Shown one piece after another: positions 28,009-37,639 of a stretch of DNA of 57,776 bases (its first letter is position 1; every line of letters starts with the position of its first letter). The notes below the pieces were generated by a model that made no database searches, had not been told where the DNA came from, and saw only the letters and a list, made by a program, of their open reading frames with translations. The stretch comes from an uncultured Bacteroidia bacterium. GTDB lineage: Bacteria > Bacteroidota > Bacteroidia > Bacteroidales > Prolixibacteraceae. Position numbers and translations under genes: made by a program. The stretch covers positions 1 through 57,776 of the forward strand of contig CAINLJ010000164.1 in the NCBI GenBank assembly GCA_903850335.1. The letters are read 5' to 3'.

Positions 28009-28650
28009 TCATTTGGCACCCTTTTGAGCGATAAGATGTTCAGCAATGAGCTCAGCTGTAAAACGACTTATAGTATCATTGTCAGTAAACACCGATTGTG
28101 TATTATTCTGTGCCTTATATCCTGGTCCGCCTGGCTTCCCGGCAACAACAAAAGTTCCTTCGCCCGAGCCTGACCAGTTTGTGGAACCTTCTCCCCCGAC
28201 CTTCCCATCAGCAACGAAACCTTTCGTGTGTGAGATTTGTCTTGTAGCAGATTGACCAATCACGAAATGGGTATTAAAGGCTGCCAGATTATTTGCCCTG
28301 TCAGCATCGAGTAAAGCCTTCTCGTGAACACCTCCGGCCTGACTCGCATCCAGTGTAATAAGCATTGTAATATTGGGATCCAGGGCCTTGGCCATCAGAA
28401 TCGAGTTTAACTCATCGTCATCAAACCCAAACATATTCAGGTAAAGTGAGACGCTGCACCGTGAGAGAATATGTTTCAGAATGTCGTGTACATCATCGCG
28501 GCCAACATAAAACAAATGAAAATCTTTACTGGCATTGGTTGCAAATGATTTCTCCTGAGTGTATTGCTGGAGATCCAGCAAATCAAATGTCTGCAGGCTC
28601 TCGGAAGGTGTACCGAGTGAATTGCTTGAACTTTGTACTGTGTTTGCCAT
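28009..28650 (-). CDS. Phospholipase D-like protein with one HKD motif
   Basis: This 213-residue protein carries a single HKD signature: H141-T-K143 with D148, then GSTNWS (155-160). That matches single-domain PLD nucleases such as Nuc, which work as homodimers. Residues 40-110 form the expected alpha/beta half (FHLFYVGRDDVHDIL, ITMLITLDAS). The N-terminus is Ser-rich and lacks a signal peptide. Activity could be against DNA or phospholipid. It is 19 bp downstream of the Ser-rich gene, in the same likely operon as the cysteine protease. Confidence 0.82.
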   Translation of the reverse strand: MANTVQSSSNSLGTPSESLQTFDLLDLQQYTQEKSFATNASKDFHLFYVGRDDVHDILKHILSRCSVSLYLNMFGFDDDELNSILMAKALDPNITMLITLDASQAGGVHEKALLDADRANNLAAFNTHFVIGQSATRQISHTKGFVADGKVGGEGSTNWSGSGEGTFVVAGKPGGPGYKAQNNTQSVFTDNDTISRFTAELIAEHLIAQKGAK

Positions 28651-28669
28651 GTTGTTGTCTGTTTTTTAA

Positions 28670-29332
28670 TTAATTGTAACTATCTGAAGAGCTGCTTTCT
28701 GAGGAATTATTCTCTGAAGAGCTATTTTCAGAGGAACTATTCTCAGAGGAGCTATTCTCTGAAGAACTATTTCCCGAAGAGCCATTCTCGGAGGAGCTGC
28801 TATTGGAGGCTTCGGGTCCAGGGTCTTCCGTTGAACCAGAATCCGTTCCTCCTGATGATGAATCTGAATTATTTCCGGTGGAACTTGTATTTATCACTAT
28901 TCCTGTCTGTCCGGTCCTTATGGCTGTGTCCGGAGAAGAAGATGCATAAATAGAAGCTGATAGAGTGTAGTGAATAAATTGATTCGGGAATGAGCCATAA
29001 TGGACATTCGCTAAAACTTTCGCCCCGCCATCCAATCCAGCGTCCTGACCAAAGGAGATCTCTTTAGAAGAGCCGTCATCCCCTTCAATCTTAAAAAGAA
29101 CAAATAAAGCTCCCGATGGTAAATCACTATCGTTCTCAATCGTAGAACAGAAATCGTATTCTATGTTTGGCCGATGGTTATTTTCAACGTTTTTGCCGCC
29201 ATCCTGACTGACATATACTGGATTTTCAGGATAAGTAAAAAATAATTTTGAGGAATCACTCTTCGGTTTATCACTACCACCGGATAAGCCATCTCCTGAA
29301 TCAGGACCGGAATTGTTATCTTCTAAACTCAT
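28670..29332 (-). CDS. Ser/Glu/Asn-repeat protein, first gene of the island
   Basis: This 220-residue protein has an acidic, glycine-rich start, a beta-sandwich-like middle (about 28-150; KLFFTYPENPVYVSQDGG, ALFVLFKIEGDDG) and a C-terminal tail of pentads SSSEN repeated about six times (about 175-220). The DNA for the tail is a 15-bp tandem repeat at about 28680-28800. No signal peptide. I recognise no family. The tail resembles that of the neighbouring protease, suggesting a shared linker or export property. It is the first gene of the probable five-gene operon. Confidence 0.7.
   Translation of the reverse strand: MSLEDNNSGPDSGDGLSGGSDKPKSDSSKLFFTYPENPVYVSQDGGKNVENNHRPNIEYDFCSTIENDSDLPSGALFVLFKIEGDDGSSKEISFGQDAGLDGGAKVLANVHYGSFPNQFIHYTLSASIYASSSPDTAIRTGQTGIVINTSSTGNNSDSSSGGTDSGSTEDPGPEASNSSSSENGSSGNSSSENSSSENSSSENSSSENNSSESSSSDSYN
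28673..28800. repeat. 15-bp coding tandem repeat (SSSEN pentads)
   Basis: Successive copies of about 15 bp (CAGAGGAGCTATTCT and variants) encode the pentads SSSEN. Copies differ by a few synonymous changes. Such arrays change copy number by slippage, so tail length may vary between strains. Confidence 0.8.
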
Positions 29333-29670
29333 AATAGATTATATTTATTGTTAATACTATTTCAATTCATTCCAACCTGAGTTTTCAGACTATAAAAATT
29401 AATGAAACTTTCAGGGTAAACTACCTATCAAAAGGGGTACTTATCCTTATTTCAATATATTTTATTGAAAGAACCCCACAATCCAAAAGGATCTTATAAT
29501 TAATAAAGCTTTCGTGATTTCTTTTCTAATGTTGTATAGGATTGTATTTAGAATTGTTACAAATAAAACATAAGTAGTATAATCCATACAAGTAATTGAT
29601 CAGATATCGTAGAATGTGATGACCTGGTCTTAATAAAAAAGGAATCAAGTTGATTTTTAAGGGTTAGGAG

Positions 29671-29775
29671 AAATCAAATTAATGGATGAATTCCTGAAGT
29701 AGTGAACGGGTGACAGTGTTCAGGTATTGAAAGTCACCCGGTCACTTCAGAAAGTTTCATACATTAATTTGATTT
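29671..29775. repeat. 105-bp palindromic element with nested arms
   Basis: The outer arms AAATCAAATTAATG (29671-29684) and CATTAATTTGATTT (29762-29775) are perfect 14-bp complements. Inner arms AGTGAACGGGTGAC (29701-29714) and GTCACCCGGTCACT (29733-29746) pair with one mismatch and extend through CTGAAG/CTTCAG. The inner hairpin is the same as in the array at 22593-22748. It looks like a MITE- or REP-type element. The surrounding spacer 29333-30074 has no recognisable gene. Confidence 0.85.
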
Positions 29776-29941
29776 GTCTGCAACAGGATTTTATCACAAA
29801 GACTTATTATACAGAATTATAGCACCTTGGAAAATTTAGACTGGTATAGCAATAATCAAAAATTGTTAATAATTCAAAAATCAAAGGAAGGTGTGCCAAT
29901 TCTATAGTGTTTCAGAGGTAAAGGGATTTATGATAAAAGGT

Positions 29942-30045
29942 GCCGGTATCCGGAGTATCGGCAGGTGCATCGCACCGAAATATTTGTAGAAACTCACAAT
30001 TACTAAGGTGCAGAGGTGCAGCGCACCGTAACAACTGCAATACAA
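29942..30045 (+). repeat. Two REP-like palindromic repeats
   Basis: A small imperfect hairpin (about 29942-29962) precedes AGGTGCATCGCACC with TTGTAGAAAC downstream (29963-29993). A second copy has GGTGCAGCGCACC at 30015-30027. The pattern is that of the dispersed family seen at 12-42, 32856 and 48233. Confidence 0.6.
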
Positions 30046-30074
30046 CTCCTATCCCAGCCGTCTCAAACCCCAAA

Positions 30075-32630
30075 TCATGTTTTTCTGATAATCAGCTTTT
30101 TATTGATCGTCGTTCCGTTCATTTTTACATTGACAAAGTAAACACCACTCAAAAGTTCAGAAAAATCAAATAAAAAACTGTTATGCTCCTTGGTTACACT
30201 AATTTCCTTATTCAACATAACTTGTCCGCTAAACGAGATGATACTCATATCAGCAGTGCCATCCTGGTCATTGGAAATGATAATATTTACTACTCCTGCT
30301 GTAGGATTTGGATAAACCTCTAAACTATTGCTTAACAGGTCAACAATCACGTCTCCAATTGCCCCATCGGTGCCTCCTACCTGAAGGAAGTATTTCCGGG
30401 AAGGAGCCAAAGACAGATTTTCAATCAGCGCTGTGCCATCTGTAAGTGACCTGCCATTGTTAGTTGCAACCAGTTTATATCCCGCAGAATTTCCGGAAAG
30501 TAAAGGGGTGTAAGAGCTCGCGTCATAAACAGCAATCTGATCGTTAAATCCATGTGTGTCGATGGTGATTTTCCCGCTTGAGGGAGCGAGAAAAGTAAAC
30601 CAGATCGTTTTTTGCATTGAAGAGGATGGAACCGCCTCACCACTCTCCAATGATGCACAGAAATTAGCGTATGGAACATTCCTGCCGGGATGTAGTTGAA
30701 TGGAATTTTCCACATCATCATTGGTGGGCATCGACACCTGAATATTAACACTGTCGGCACTTGCACAGCTACCTTGTTTTCCAATGACTTTCAGCCATGA
30801 ACTAAATGAACCATACTTCTTTACCTCTGGTCTAAGGGAAAGGAATATGGAGTCAGCACGGTTGACAGTACTTATCTTATCAGTACGTTCCATACTAAAA
30901 GAATAATTCAAGGCACCAGAAGCTGCAAATGGGTAATCAATAAGATTGCATCCGCAGACAATCCCGTCAGATCCCAATCCTGACAGCTTCACCTGAAGAT
31001 CGCCTGCCTGAATATAATTCGTTCTTGTCAGTGTATCTGTGCCATTCGCATTAGCAACTATCAGGGATATTGTATAAATACCTGGTTGTAAAAACTTCAC
31101 CTGCGGATTCTTTGAGTTGTGGCCTGAACCGCTGGAATATTGATAAGTTGATGGAGTAATATTCCAAGTCCAGGAGGTTGGACCGTAGATACTACTATCG
31201 TTAAGGGTGATTATTGATTCCGGACATATTCTGGTGAGTGCAGTTGAAAAGGCAGCCTTTGGCTTTACCTTGGAGTACGTCCCTTCTAATGATTTAATCC
31301 CCTTGCTGTCAGGATCAAGCCAGTTTTGAAGTTGAGTAGAACTGGAACCTCCATGATTCCAGGATACTGAAAACTTACCGTAATAATCCTCACCCGTTGA
31401 TCCTCCATGTAACTGACCTATCACATGTGCATTCTGATCAAACAGAGGCGCTCCTGAAGACCCGCCTTCAACTTCGCCGGAAGTGAATTGTACATCCCAG
31501 TGCGTATTGGGCGCCGTAGTACTTGCAGTAGAGCCGGTATTGGGATCTGTCCAGGTCAATGTGCTGGAATAGTTAAACGGTGGTTTGTTCTCGATCGCGA
31601 TACACTTAGCCGTTCCCTGAGGGTGGTGAATCGAAGTACCCAGAAGAGGGGTGCTGCCACTGGCATCCCAACCGGCAAAATAGGGAAGGTAGATGGCCGG
31701 TGGATACTCGTTCAGCTGAAGAAGTGTAAAATCGCTATAACTGTTGGTCGCTTTCAAAGTAGCGCCGGAAAGTGATTGTTTCCGAATAGCATCGGCTGAA
31801 GTACAACTGCTGTTTTCAAAATTAAAATAGGCAACAACAGTACGGGCCAAGGCTGGTGTGCTGATACAATGATTGGCGGTCTCAAAATATGGTGTTCCGT
31901 CTTCTCTTACATTATTAACCAGGAAACCTGTACAATCGTATGAATATTGACTGTCGTGAAATGTAAACATACAGACCGAATGTTTGGCATCCTGCCAATT
32001 GGCGCCCTGCGGACAATTGATCCCAATTCGAATTGAGGATGCCTTTAAAGGATCACGATAAGACTGTGTTATGGATTCAATGACTAGTTCACCGGGAAAC
32101 GACCGGCCTGTAGGTTCAAAATATTCAACAATTGCATCCTGACCTGGTATATCCGAGATAATAAGATGATTGCCTGCATTATTATTATCGTGTGTAAAGG
32201 CCCCGAGAAGCTCAGAGCGGGTTTTGTTGTAAATAAAAACGGTTGCACCATTAGGCAGATGAAAGTTCCCGAATTCAATGCCGATTGAGTGACATTGGCT
32301 GGAATGAAATTCATATTGCCAGATAGTTCCCTTTCCAGGAATTGCAGTCTGCACTCCTTCGGCGATTATATCGATAGCAGTCTGTTCAACAACACCATAT
32401 CTGTTTGGAATTCCATTTGCCCTGTCTTCCTGAAGAAATTTAACAATATCAATCGGTCGAAGTTCCCGTGAGGGGATAATAACAGCTGACTTAAAATCCG
32501 GATTAAAACTTTCCGGCGTTCCCGGTTGAGAAATCTGGGCATTTGATGTATTGAACAGGCAGACAAATTGGAATATGAGTAATATTAAGTTTCTTGTTCT
32601 ATTCAGCTTTAGTATATTTTTCTTTAACAC
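30075..32630 (-). CDS. Secreted trypsin-like serine endopeptidase with PKD and T9SS sorting domains
   Basis: An 851-residue exported protease. A Sec signal (NLILLIFQFVCLFNTSNAQ, about 14-32) is followed by a propeptide region. A lysyl-endopeptidase/trypsin-like catalytic domain follows at about 200-440, with triad H254 (TANHCIS), D300 (YSDFTLL) and S392 (GGSSGAP). A PKD-type beta domain spans about 455-545 and further beta domains lead to the C-terminal type A T9SS signal (about 775-851, LEVYPNPTAGVVNI). It should cross the outer membrane through the type IX system and be anchored or released. It lies alone, with REP-like repeats on both sides. Confidence 0.9.
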   Translation of the reverse strand: MLKKNILKLNRTRNLILLIFQFVCLFNTSNAQISQPGTPESFNPDFKSAVIIPSRELRPIDIVKFLQEDRANGIPNRYGVVEQTAIDIIAEGVQTAIPGKGTIWQYEFHSSQCHSIGIEFGNFHLPNGATVFIYNKTRSELLGAFTHDNNNAGNHLIISDIPGQDAIVEYFEPTGRSFPGELVIESITQSYRDPLKASSIRIGINCPQGANWQDAKHSVCMFTFHDSQYSYDCTGFLVNNVREDGTPYFETANHCISTPALARTVVAYFNFENSSCTSADAIRKQSLSGATLKATNSYSDFTLLQLNEYPPAIYLPYFAGWDASGSTPLLGTSIHHPQGTAKCIAIENKPPFNYSSTLTWTDPNTGSTASTTAPNTHWDVQFTSGEVEGGSSGAPLFDQNAHVIGQLHGGSTGEDYYGKFSVSWNHGGSSSTQLQNWLDPDSKGIKSLEGTYSKVKPKAAFSTALTRICPESIITLNDSSIYGPTSWTWNITPSTYQYSSGSGHNSKNPQVKFLQPGIYTISLIVANANGTDTLTRTNYIQAGDLQVKLSGLGSDGIVCGCNLIDYPFAASGALNYSFSMERTDKISTVNRADSIFLSLRPEVKKYGSFSSWLKVIGKQGSCASADSVNIQVSMPTNDDVENSIQLHPGRNVPYANFCASLESGEAVPSSSMQKTIWFTFLAPSSGKITIDTHGFNDQIAVYDASSYTPLLSGNSAGYKLVATNNGRSLTDGTALIENLSLAPSRKYFLQVGGTDGAIGDVIVDLLSNSLEVYPNPTAGVVNIIISNDQDGTADMSIISFSGQVMLNKEISVTKEHNSFLFDFSELLSGVYFVNVKMNGTTINKKLIIRKT

Positions 32631-32855
32631 GATGAATCCAATTATTAATAATTCAAATCTTTGAAATTATTTTTCAACAATTACTATGCCGATATTTTGG
32701 ACATTCATATGAGACCAAAAAATCGATATCATAGTAACAGATTAGCAGAAGTAATCAGGATTCAGACTTGTAAGTCCAGGCATACCCGGATCATAACGGG
32801 AGATCAGAAATGTCCGGCTCATCGTTAATTGAACAGATTTTCCACAAAATTTCCG

Positions 32856-32887
32856 GGTGCAGAGCACTGAAATAATTGTAGAGAATT
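32856..32887 (+). repeat. REP-like palindromic repeat copy
   Basis: GGGTGCAGAGCACTG followed by AATAATTGTAGAGAAT, the same layout as the other dispersed copies. It lies between the protease and the histidine kinase genes; the rest of 32631-32909 holds nothing I can name. Confidence 0.55.
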
Positions 32888-32909
32888 AGAATTATTTTCC
32901 TTCTGAGAT

Positions 32910-35900
32910 TTAATTAAAATGTTTCTCAATCATCTTTTTTAATGAATCAAATGCAATTGGTTTTGAAATATAGTCATCACATCCGGCTTCCAAAGCCTTT
33001 TCCCTGTCTCCGAGTAAGCCAAAAGCAGTTTGTGCAATAATTACGACTTTCTTATTAAAATCCCGGATCTTGCTTGTCGCCACATAGCCATTCATTTCAG
33101 GCAACTGAATATCCATCAGAACCAGATCAATATCAGGGTTATTTCTGCATTTCTCAATGGCTTCAACACCTGTTTTAGCAAAAAGTATTGAATCACTAAC
33201 CTTTTTCAGGAAAATCGAAATCAATCTGGAGGATGGTGCATCATCTTCAACAATTAATACTTTAAGTTTTCTGACCGTATCTTTATCAGCAATTGCTGAA
33301 GCGGTCTCTTCTAAAATCTCCTTATTATTAAACACAATATTATAGGGCAAGGTAAAATAAAATGATGACCCTTTCCCCTCTTCACTCTCTAAACGGATTT
33401 TCCCGCCTAACATTTCAACATACGATTTAGCTATAGCAAGGCCTAATCCTGCACCCTGATAAGCATTCCTATCTGCAATATCTGCCTGAATAAACCGTTC
33501 GAATACTGCATCGTGTCTATGGGCTGGAATCCCGATACCCTGATCGGTTACAAAAAACTCAAGGAGCGATGCAGCATTTTCAGTAACTACTGATTGCTTG
33601 GTGACCAGGTTATAACCAAATTCAATTGTACCATTTTTACTGTATTTAATGGCATTTTTTATAAGGTTTGTAAGAATCGCAAATACTTTTTCACGATCTG
33701 TTTTAATTATTGACTGATTAGAAGGAAGTGAGTTTTTCATTACAAGGTGAATTCCCTTTGAATCACATTCGGGCTTAAAAAAAGTAAAGAGGTAATCAAT
33801 CTGTTCGTTGATATTCGACTCCTTCATTTCAACTTTCATCAGTCCCGATTCAATTTTTGAAATATCAATAATATCATTGATGATATTTAGCATCCGGATA
33901 CCACTTTTTTCGATGAGTTCGACATATTCGTGTTGTTCTTCTCCTGACAATTTGGGTTGTTTAAGGAGTTCTGCAAAACCCAGAATACCATTCATTGGAG
34001 TGCGGATCTCATGACTCATATTGGCAAGAAATGCTGATTTTAAACGATCGCTCTCTTCTGCTTTATCCTTTGAAATCATCAGGTTGTTTTCATAAACCAT
34101 CCTTCCTGTAATATCCTGAAAAACTTCAAGCATCGCCTTTTTACCATCATAAATTATACCTGTGTGGATAATCTCAAATGTTTTACCCCCAAGTACATCC
34201 TGCGATTCACATGTTTGCGTTTCGTCTATTGTTATTCCATTGATAAGCGGACAATCTGCGCATTGAGTTTTATCATCCCGATATACCTCCCAACATTTCT
34301 TCCCTACTACTTTCTCACTAAAGAACGTGCTGAACTTTTCACTTTGATATTTAATCGTTCCTGTCTCATCAACAATATCCATCCCGAAGGGAATAGTTTT
34401 AAGAAGCGACGTACTAAACTCGTGGCTTTCCCTTAATAATTTTTCAGCTGTTTTACGTTCTGTAATATTGCGAACAACCTTTGAAGCCCCAACTACCTTA
34501 CCCAGACTGTTCAGGATCGGTGATACCGTTACCGAAACATCAAGTAAATTACCACTTTTTGTTAATCTGACTGTCTCAAAATTCTGTATGCGATTACCAA
34601 GTTTGATATTATCCAGAATTTGGGATTCTTCGTTCCGAAGATCTTCTGGTATAAGTTGCATGATCGAGTGCCCGATCATCTCGTCTTCAGAATACCCAAA
34701 TAATTTTTCTGCACCTTTGTTCCAGCTGGTAATACTGCTATTTAAATCTTTTCCAATAATAGCATCATCTGAAGATTGTACAATTGCCGCAAGATGATTA
34801 ACCTTTTCCTTAACCTCGACATAATCAGTGATGTCACTGATTGTTCCAATAAGTCTGACTGCCAGGTTATCGGTATTAAATTCAATCGCGCCTATTCCAT
34901 GTACCCAGCGCTCCTCTCCGTTATCCTGCCTGATGATCTGATATTCCATGTCAAAATTTTGTTTTTTTTCCAAAATTTCATTGATAACATAGTCAGTCAT
35001 TTTGGTTTGCCAGTCAGGATGAACGATGGATGTCCAGCCATCAAGTGTTCGCTCAAAATTTACCCCGATGCCAAATATTTCATCCAAAATTTCCGAGCTT
35101 TTCCAGTTACCTGTTGATAAATCCCAGACAAAACTTCCAATGCGGGCCACTGCCTGAGATTTCCTAAGAAGATGTTCGCTTTCGATTAAGGCTTTTTGCG
35201 CTAGTTTGCGTTCGGTAATGACATCGAAGATTGCGATAAAAAATCCACTTTTGGGGCTATAAACCGAAATGAAATACCAATCGTTAAGTGACTCAACAAA
35301 TGTTTCAAAGGTTTCAGGTATTCCTGTGAGTGCAACCCTGCCATAGGTTTCTATTAAATTACTATCTGATTCTCTGATTCCGGGTATAATAACACTCACT
35401 TTTTTCCCTGTAATATTTCTCAAACCTGTTAATGACTCAAATGCTGCATTAACCTTAAGGTAAATGAAATCGTTGGGTTTTCCATCCTCAAAAAGCATCT
35501 GGCAATAAGCAAATCCATTTATCATATTCTCAAAGAGTGAACGGTATTGTTCTTCACTTTCCCGCAATGCCTGCTCTGCATATTTACGGGAAGTAATGTC
35601 GATACCCATGTTGGCATAGTGATCAGAATCAACCATAAAGACTGAAGTCAGATAGCTGTGTCCATTTGCCTCGAGATAAGTTTCAAAAGTCTGTGCCTTA
35701 CTGTTGGATAATACCTGTTGTATAATTTCGAAATAGGGAGCCATCAAATTGGCTCCGAAAAGTGCCAGTACACGTTTCCCAATGGCGGATGCTCTGTTTA
35801 ATCCTAAGCTGGCTGCCCCAAGTTCATTAATGGCAGAGATTTCCCAATCGATAATAAGACCCGCATCGTCGCGGATAAGCTTATATATGACTCCGTTGAA

Positions 35901-36554
35901 GGGTGCCTGGCTGAGAAGTGCCTCGAAGCGTTTGGAACTCTTTATCAATGCTTCTTCTGCAAGTTTACGCTCAGAAATATCAATAAATGTGCATACCACC
36001 TGTTTTACCATCCCGTCTCCACTTAATTGAGGAACAGCACTTACCAATAACCATACACGGTCTTCTGTAACCGGCCGGTAAACTCCCATTACCACATCCA
36101 TTACCGGACACTTTTTCGCAATAGCTTGTGGAACAGGATGCGTATCTCCAGGGAAGGGTAAACCATCCTCATGGATGACATTCCATTCAGGGCTGAATGA
36201 GCTCCGCCCCATTAGCTGATCCTCGCTAAGCCCCAACAATTCAAGGGCCTTTTTATTACTCATTAATATTTCGGCCTTTGGACCCTGAAGCAATACTCCC
36301 ACCTGCATTTCGTGTACCAAAAACGACAATTGCTCCCTGCTTGATTTTAGTTCCTCGGTGAGTTTCCCCAGTTCCCTGTTACGTATATCAAGTTCGTGGA
36401 CAAGCCGATGAATTTCAACTTCCGAAGTGGAGTCGGAATTAATTGAAAGGTCGATTTTTTTAGCAGGCAGTTTGGCAAGTTTATTCACAAATAATGATGA
36501 GAACTTTTTGTGAATGAAGGAAAAAGGTGCTGTTAGTTTGATCCGCTTTTTCAT
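32910..36554 (-). CDS. Six-PAS hybrid sensor histidine kinase/response regulator
   Basis: A 1214-residue soluble sensor with no clear membrane helices. A short coiled coil (about 48-78) leads to six PAS-like domains at about 70-200, 205-330, 332-455, 460-580, 585-705 and 710-825. A HisKA domain follows with H848 (FLANMSHEIRTPMNG). The HATPase domain (about 950-1070) shows N-box LIKNAIKY, G1 DQGIGIP and G2 GAGLGLA. A receiver domain (1095-1214) has D1148 (LVLMDIQLPEMNG) and K1198. The sixth PAS carries C754, C765 and C768, a CX10CXXC arrangement that may bind a metal or respond to redox. The protein probably passes phosphate to a separate phosphotransfer protein not in this window. Confidence 0.93.
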   Translation of the reverse strand: MKKRIKLTAPFSFIHKKFSSLFVNKLAKLPAKKIDLSINSDSTSEVEIHRLVHELDIRNRELGKLTEELKSSREQLSFLVHEMQVGVLLQGPKAEILMSNKKALELLGLSEDQLMGRSSFSPEWNVIHEDGLPFPGDTHPVPQAIAKKCPVMDVVMGVYRPVTEDRVWLLVSAVPQLSGDGMVKQVVCTFIDISERKLAEEALIKSSKRFEALLSQAPFNGVIYKLIRDDAGLIIDWEISAINELGAASLGLNRASAIGKRVLALFGANLMAPYFEIIQQVLSNSKAQTFETYLEANGHSYLTSVFMVDSDHYANMGIDITSRKYAEQALRESEEQYRSLFENMINGFAYCQMLFEDGKPNDFIYLKVNAAFESLTGLRNITGKKVSVIIPGIRESDSNLIETYGRVALTGIPETFETFVESLNDWYFISVYSPKSGFFIAIFDVITERKLAQKALIESEHLLRKSQAVARIGSFVWDLSTGNWKSSEILDEIFGIGVNFERTLDGWTSIVHPDWQTKMTDYVINEILEKKQNFDMEYQIIRQDNGEERWVHGIGAIEFNTDNLAVRLIGTISDITDYVEVKEKVNHLAAIVQSSDDAIIGKDLNSSITSWNKGAEKLFGYSEDEMIGHSIMQLIPEDLRNEESQILDNIKLGNRIQNFETVRLTKSGNLLDVSVTVSPILNSLGKVVGASKVVRNITERKTAEKLLRESHEFSTSLLKTIPFGMDIVDETGTIKYQSEKFSTFFSEKVVGKKCWEVYRDDKTQCADCPLINGITIDETQTCESQDVLGGKTFEIIHTGIIYDGKKAMLEVFQDITGRMVYENNLMISKDKAEESDRLKSAFLANMSHEIRTPMNGILGFAELLKQPKLSGEEQHEYVELIEKSGIRMLNIINDIIDISKIESGLMKVEMKESNINEQIDYLFTFFKPECDSKGIHLVMKNSLPSNQSIIKTDREKVFAILTNLIKNAIKYSKNGTIEFGYNLVTKQSVVTENAASLLEFFVTDQGIGIPAHRHDAVFERFIQADIADRNAYQGAGLGLAIAKSYVEMLGGKIRLESEEGKGSSFYFTLPYNIVFNNKEILEETASAIADKDTVRKLKVLIVEDDAPSSRLISIFLKKVSDSILFAKTGVEAIEKCRNNPDIDLVLMDIQLPEMNGYVATSKIRDFNKKVVIIAQTAFGLLGDREKALEAGCDDYISKPIAFDSLKKMIEKHFN

Positions 36555-37023
36555 AAATATTGCTTATTGACGATTCGTTAACTCTTATATCAGAATTATA
36601 CTTGCCAAACCTGATCCTTAGTATTCAAATTCGCAATGATTTTTCTAATTGGACAGGATTATAAACAATTTTGCAGGCTATAGTAAGGGTTAGTGTAAAG
36701 ATATAAAAAAATAAACTTAAATGTCAGGAAAAATAACATGTTTTGGATTTAAAAATCTCAATGTATACAAATGTACGCAAACTACCAATCCTTAGGTGTA
36801 TCTGAATACCAGTATGAGTTCCGACTACCATTCAAAAGGGAGAAGCATTGAGATAACGATTGTATATAATTCATAATCTATGTAATCCGTAATGAATGTA
36901 TTGAAATATTGATTATAATTGATTTTTAAATATAGTTTCCGTAAAACCTTTTTCCTAAATTGCAGACTAAATGCACGTGAAAAGGTCAGAAATATTATAG
37001 TATGGTAATTACGGTGAGTTTCA
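36555..37023. other. Divergent spacer without a gene
   Basis: A 469-bp AT-rich region between the minus-strand histidine kinase and the plus-strand sigma factor gene. CAAATGTA at 36768-36775 would read TACATTTG on the minus strand, a -7 match for the kinase, but no -33 is at the proper distance. No ORF or RNA gene is recognisable. Confidence 0.5.
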
Positions 37024-37587
37024 ATGGATGAATTAAAATTACTTTATGGCTTAAGATCCGGTGATAAAGCTGCCTTCGAAGAGCTGGTATCTATTTACTC
37101 CCACAAAGTCCTTAATACTTGCTTTCGCTTTATTCCCAATCAGAAAGATGCCGAGGATATTTCGCAGGAAGTATTTATTGAAATCTATCAATCGATTAAA
37201 ACTTTCAAGGGAAATGCAAAACTTTCATCCTGGATATACCGGATAGCAGTTACAAAATGCCTGGATGAGATCAGAAGACAAAAACGAAAAAAGCGACTTG
37301 TTGAAGCCGGGAGGATGCTGCGACTTGATGAAATTGGGGCATGGATTGGCGGTGGTACCATGCCGGATAAAAAGTTGAATGAAAAGGAGAACGAAAATCT
37401 CGTCTTAAAAACGCTTGATAAATTACCTGAAAATCAAAGAATAGCATTTACTCTTAGTAAAATGGATGGATATTCAAACAAAGAAATTGCACAGATTATG
37501 GATACCACTATTATTGCCGTTGAGTCATTGGTATCTCACGCCAAGAAGAAGATCACCTCTGAATTAATAAAGATTCTACAAAAATAA
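37024..37587 (+). CDS. ECF RNA polymerase sigma factor
   Basis: This 187-residue sigma-70 family member has only regions 2 and 4. Region 2 spans about 10-75 (FRFIPNQKDAEDISQEVFIEIYQ). Region 4 spans about 128-182 (LPENQRIAFTLSKMDGYSNKEIAQIM) with the helix-turn-helix near the C-terminus. A basic linker (RRQKRKKR) precedes region 4. The genes directly downstream, a small membrane protein and a Spy/CnrX-like sensor, resemble the anti-sigma and sensor partners of an envelope-responsive ECF system. It probably controls the downstream locus, including itself. Confidence 0.92.
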   Translation: MDELKLLYGLRSGDKAAFEELVSIYSHKVLNTCFRFIPNQKDAEDISQEVFIEIYQSIKTFKGNAKLSSWIYRIAVTKCLDEIRRQKRKKRLVEAGRMLRLDEIGAWIGGGTMPDKKLNEKENENLVLKTLDKLPENQRIAFTLSKMDGYSNKEIAQIMDTTIIAVESLVSHAKKKITSELIKILQK

Positions 37588-37639
37588 TTCCTCATTTGTG
37601 CCAGCATAGAAATTAAAAAACGTCTAAAATATAACGACT

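Noticed and set aside
28633-28953. Plus-strand 106-residue ORF
   Set aside because: It is antisense to the SSSEN repeat tail and is repeat-derived.
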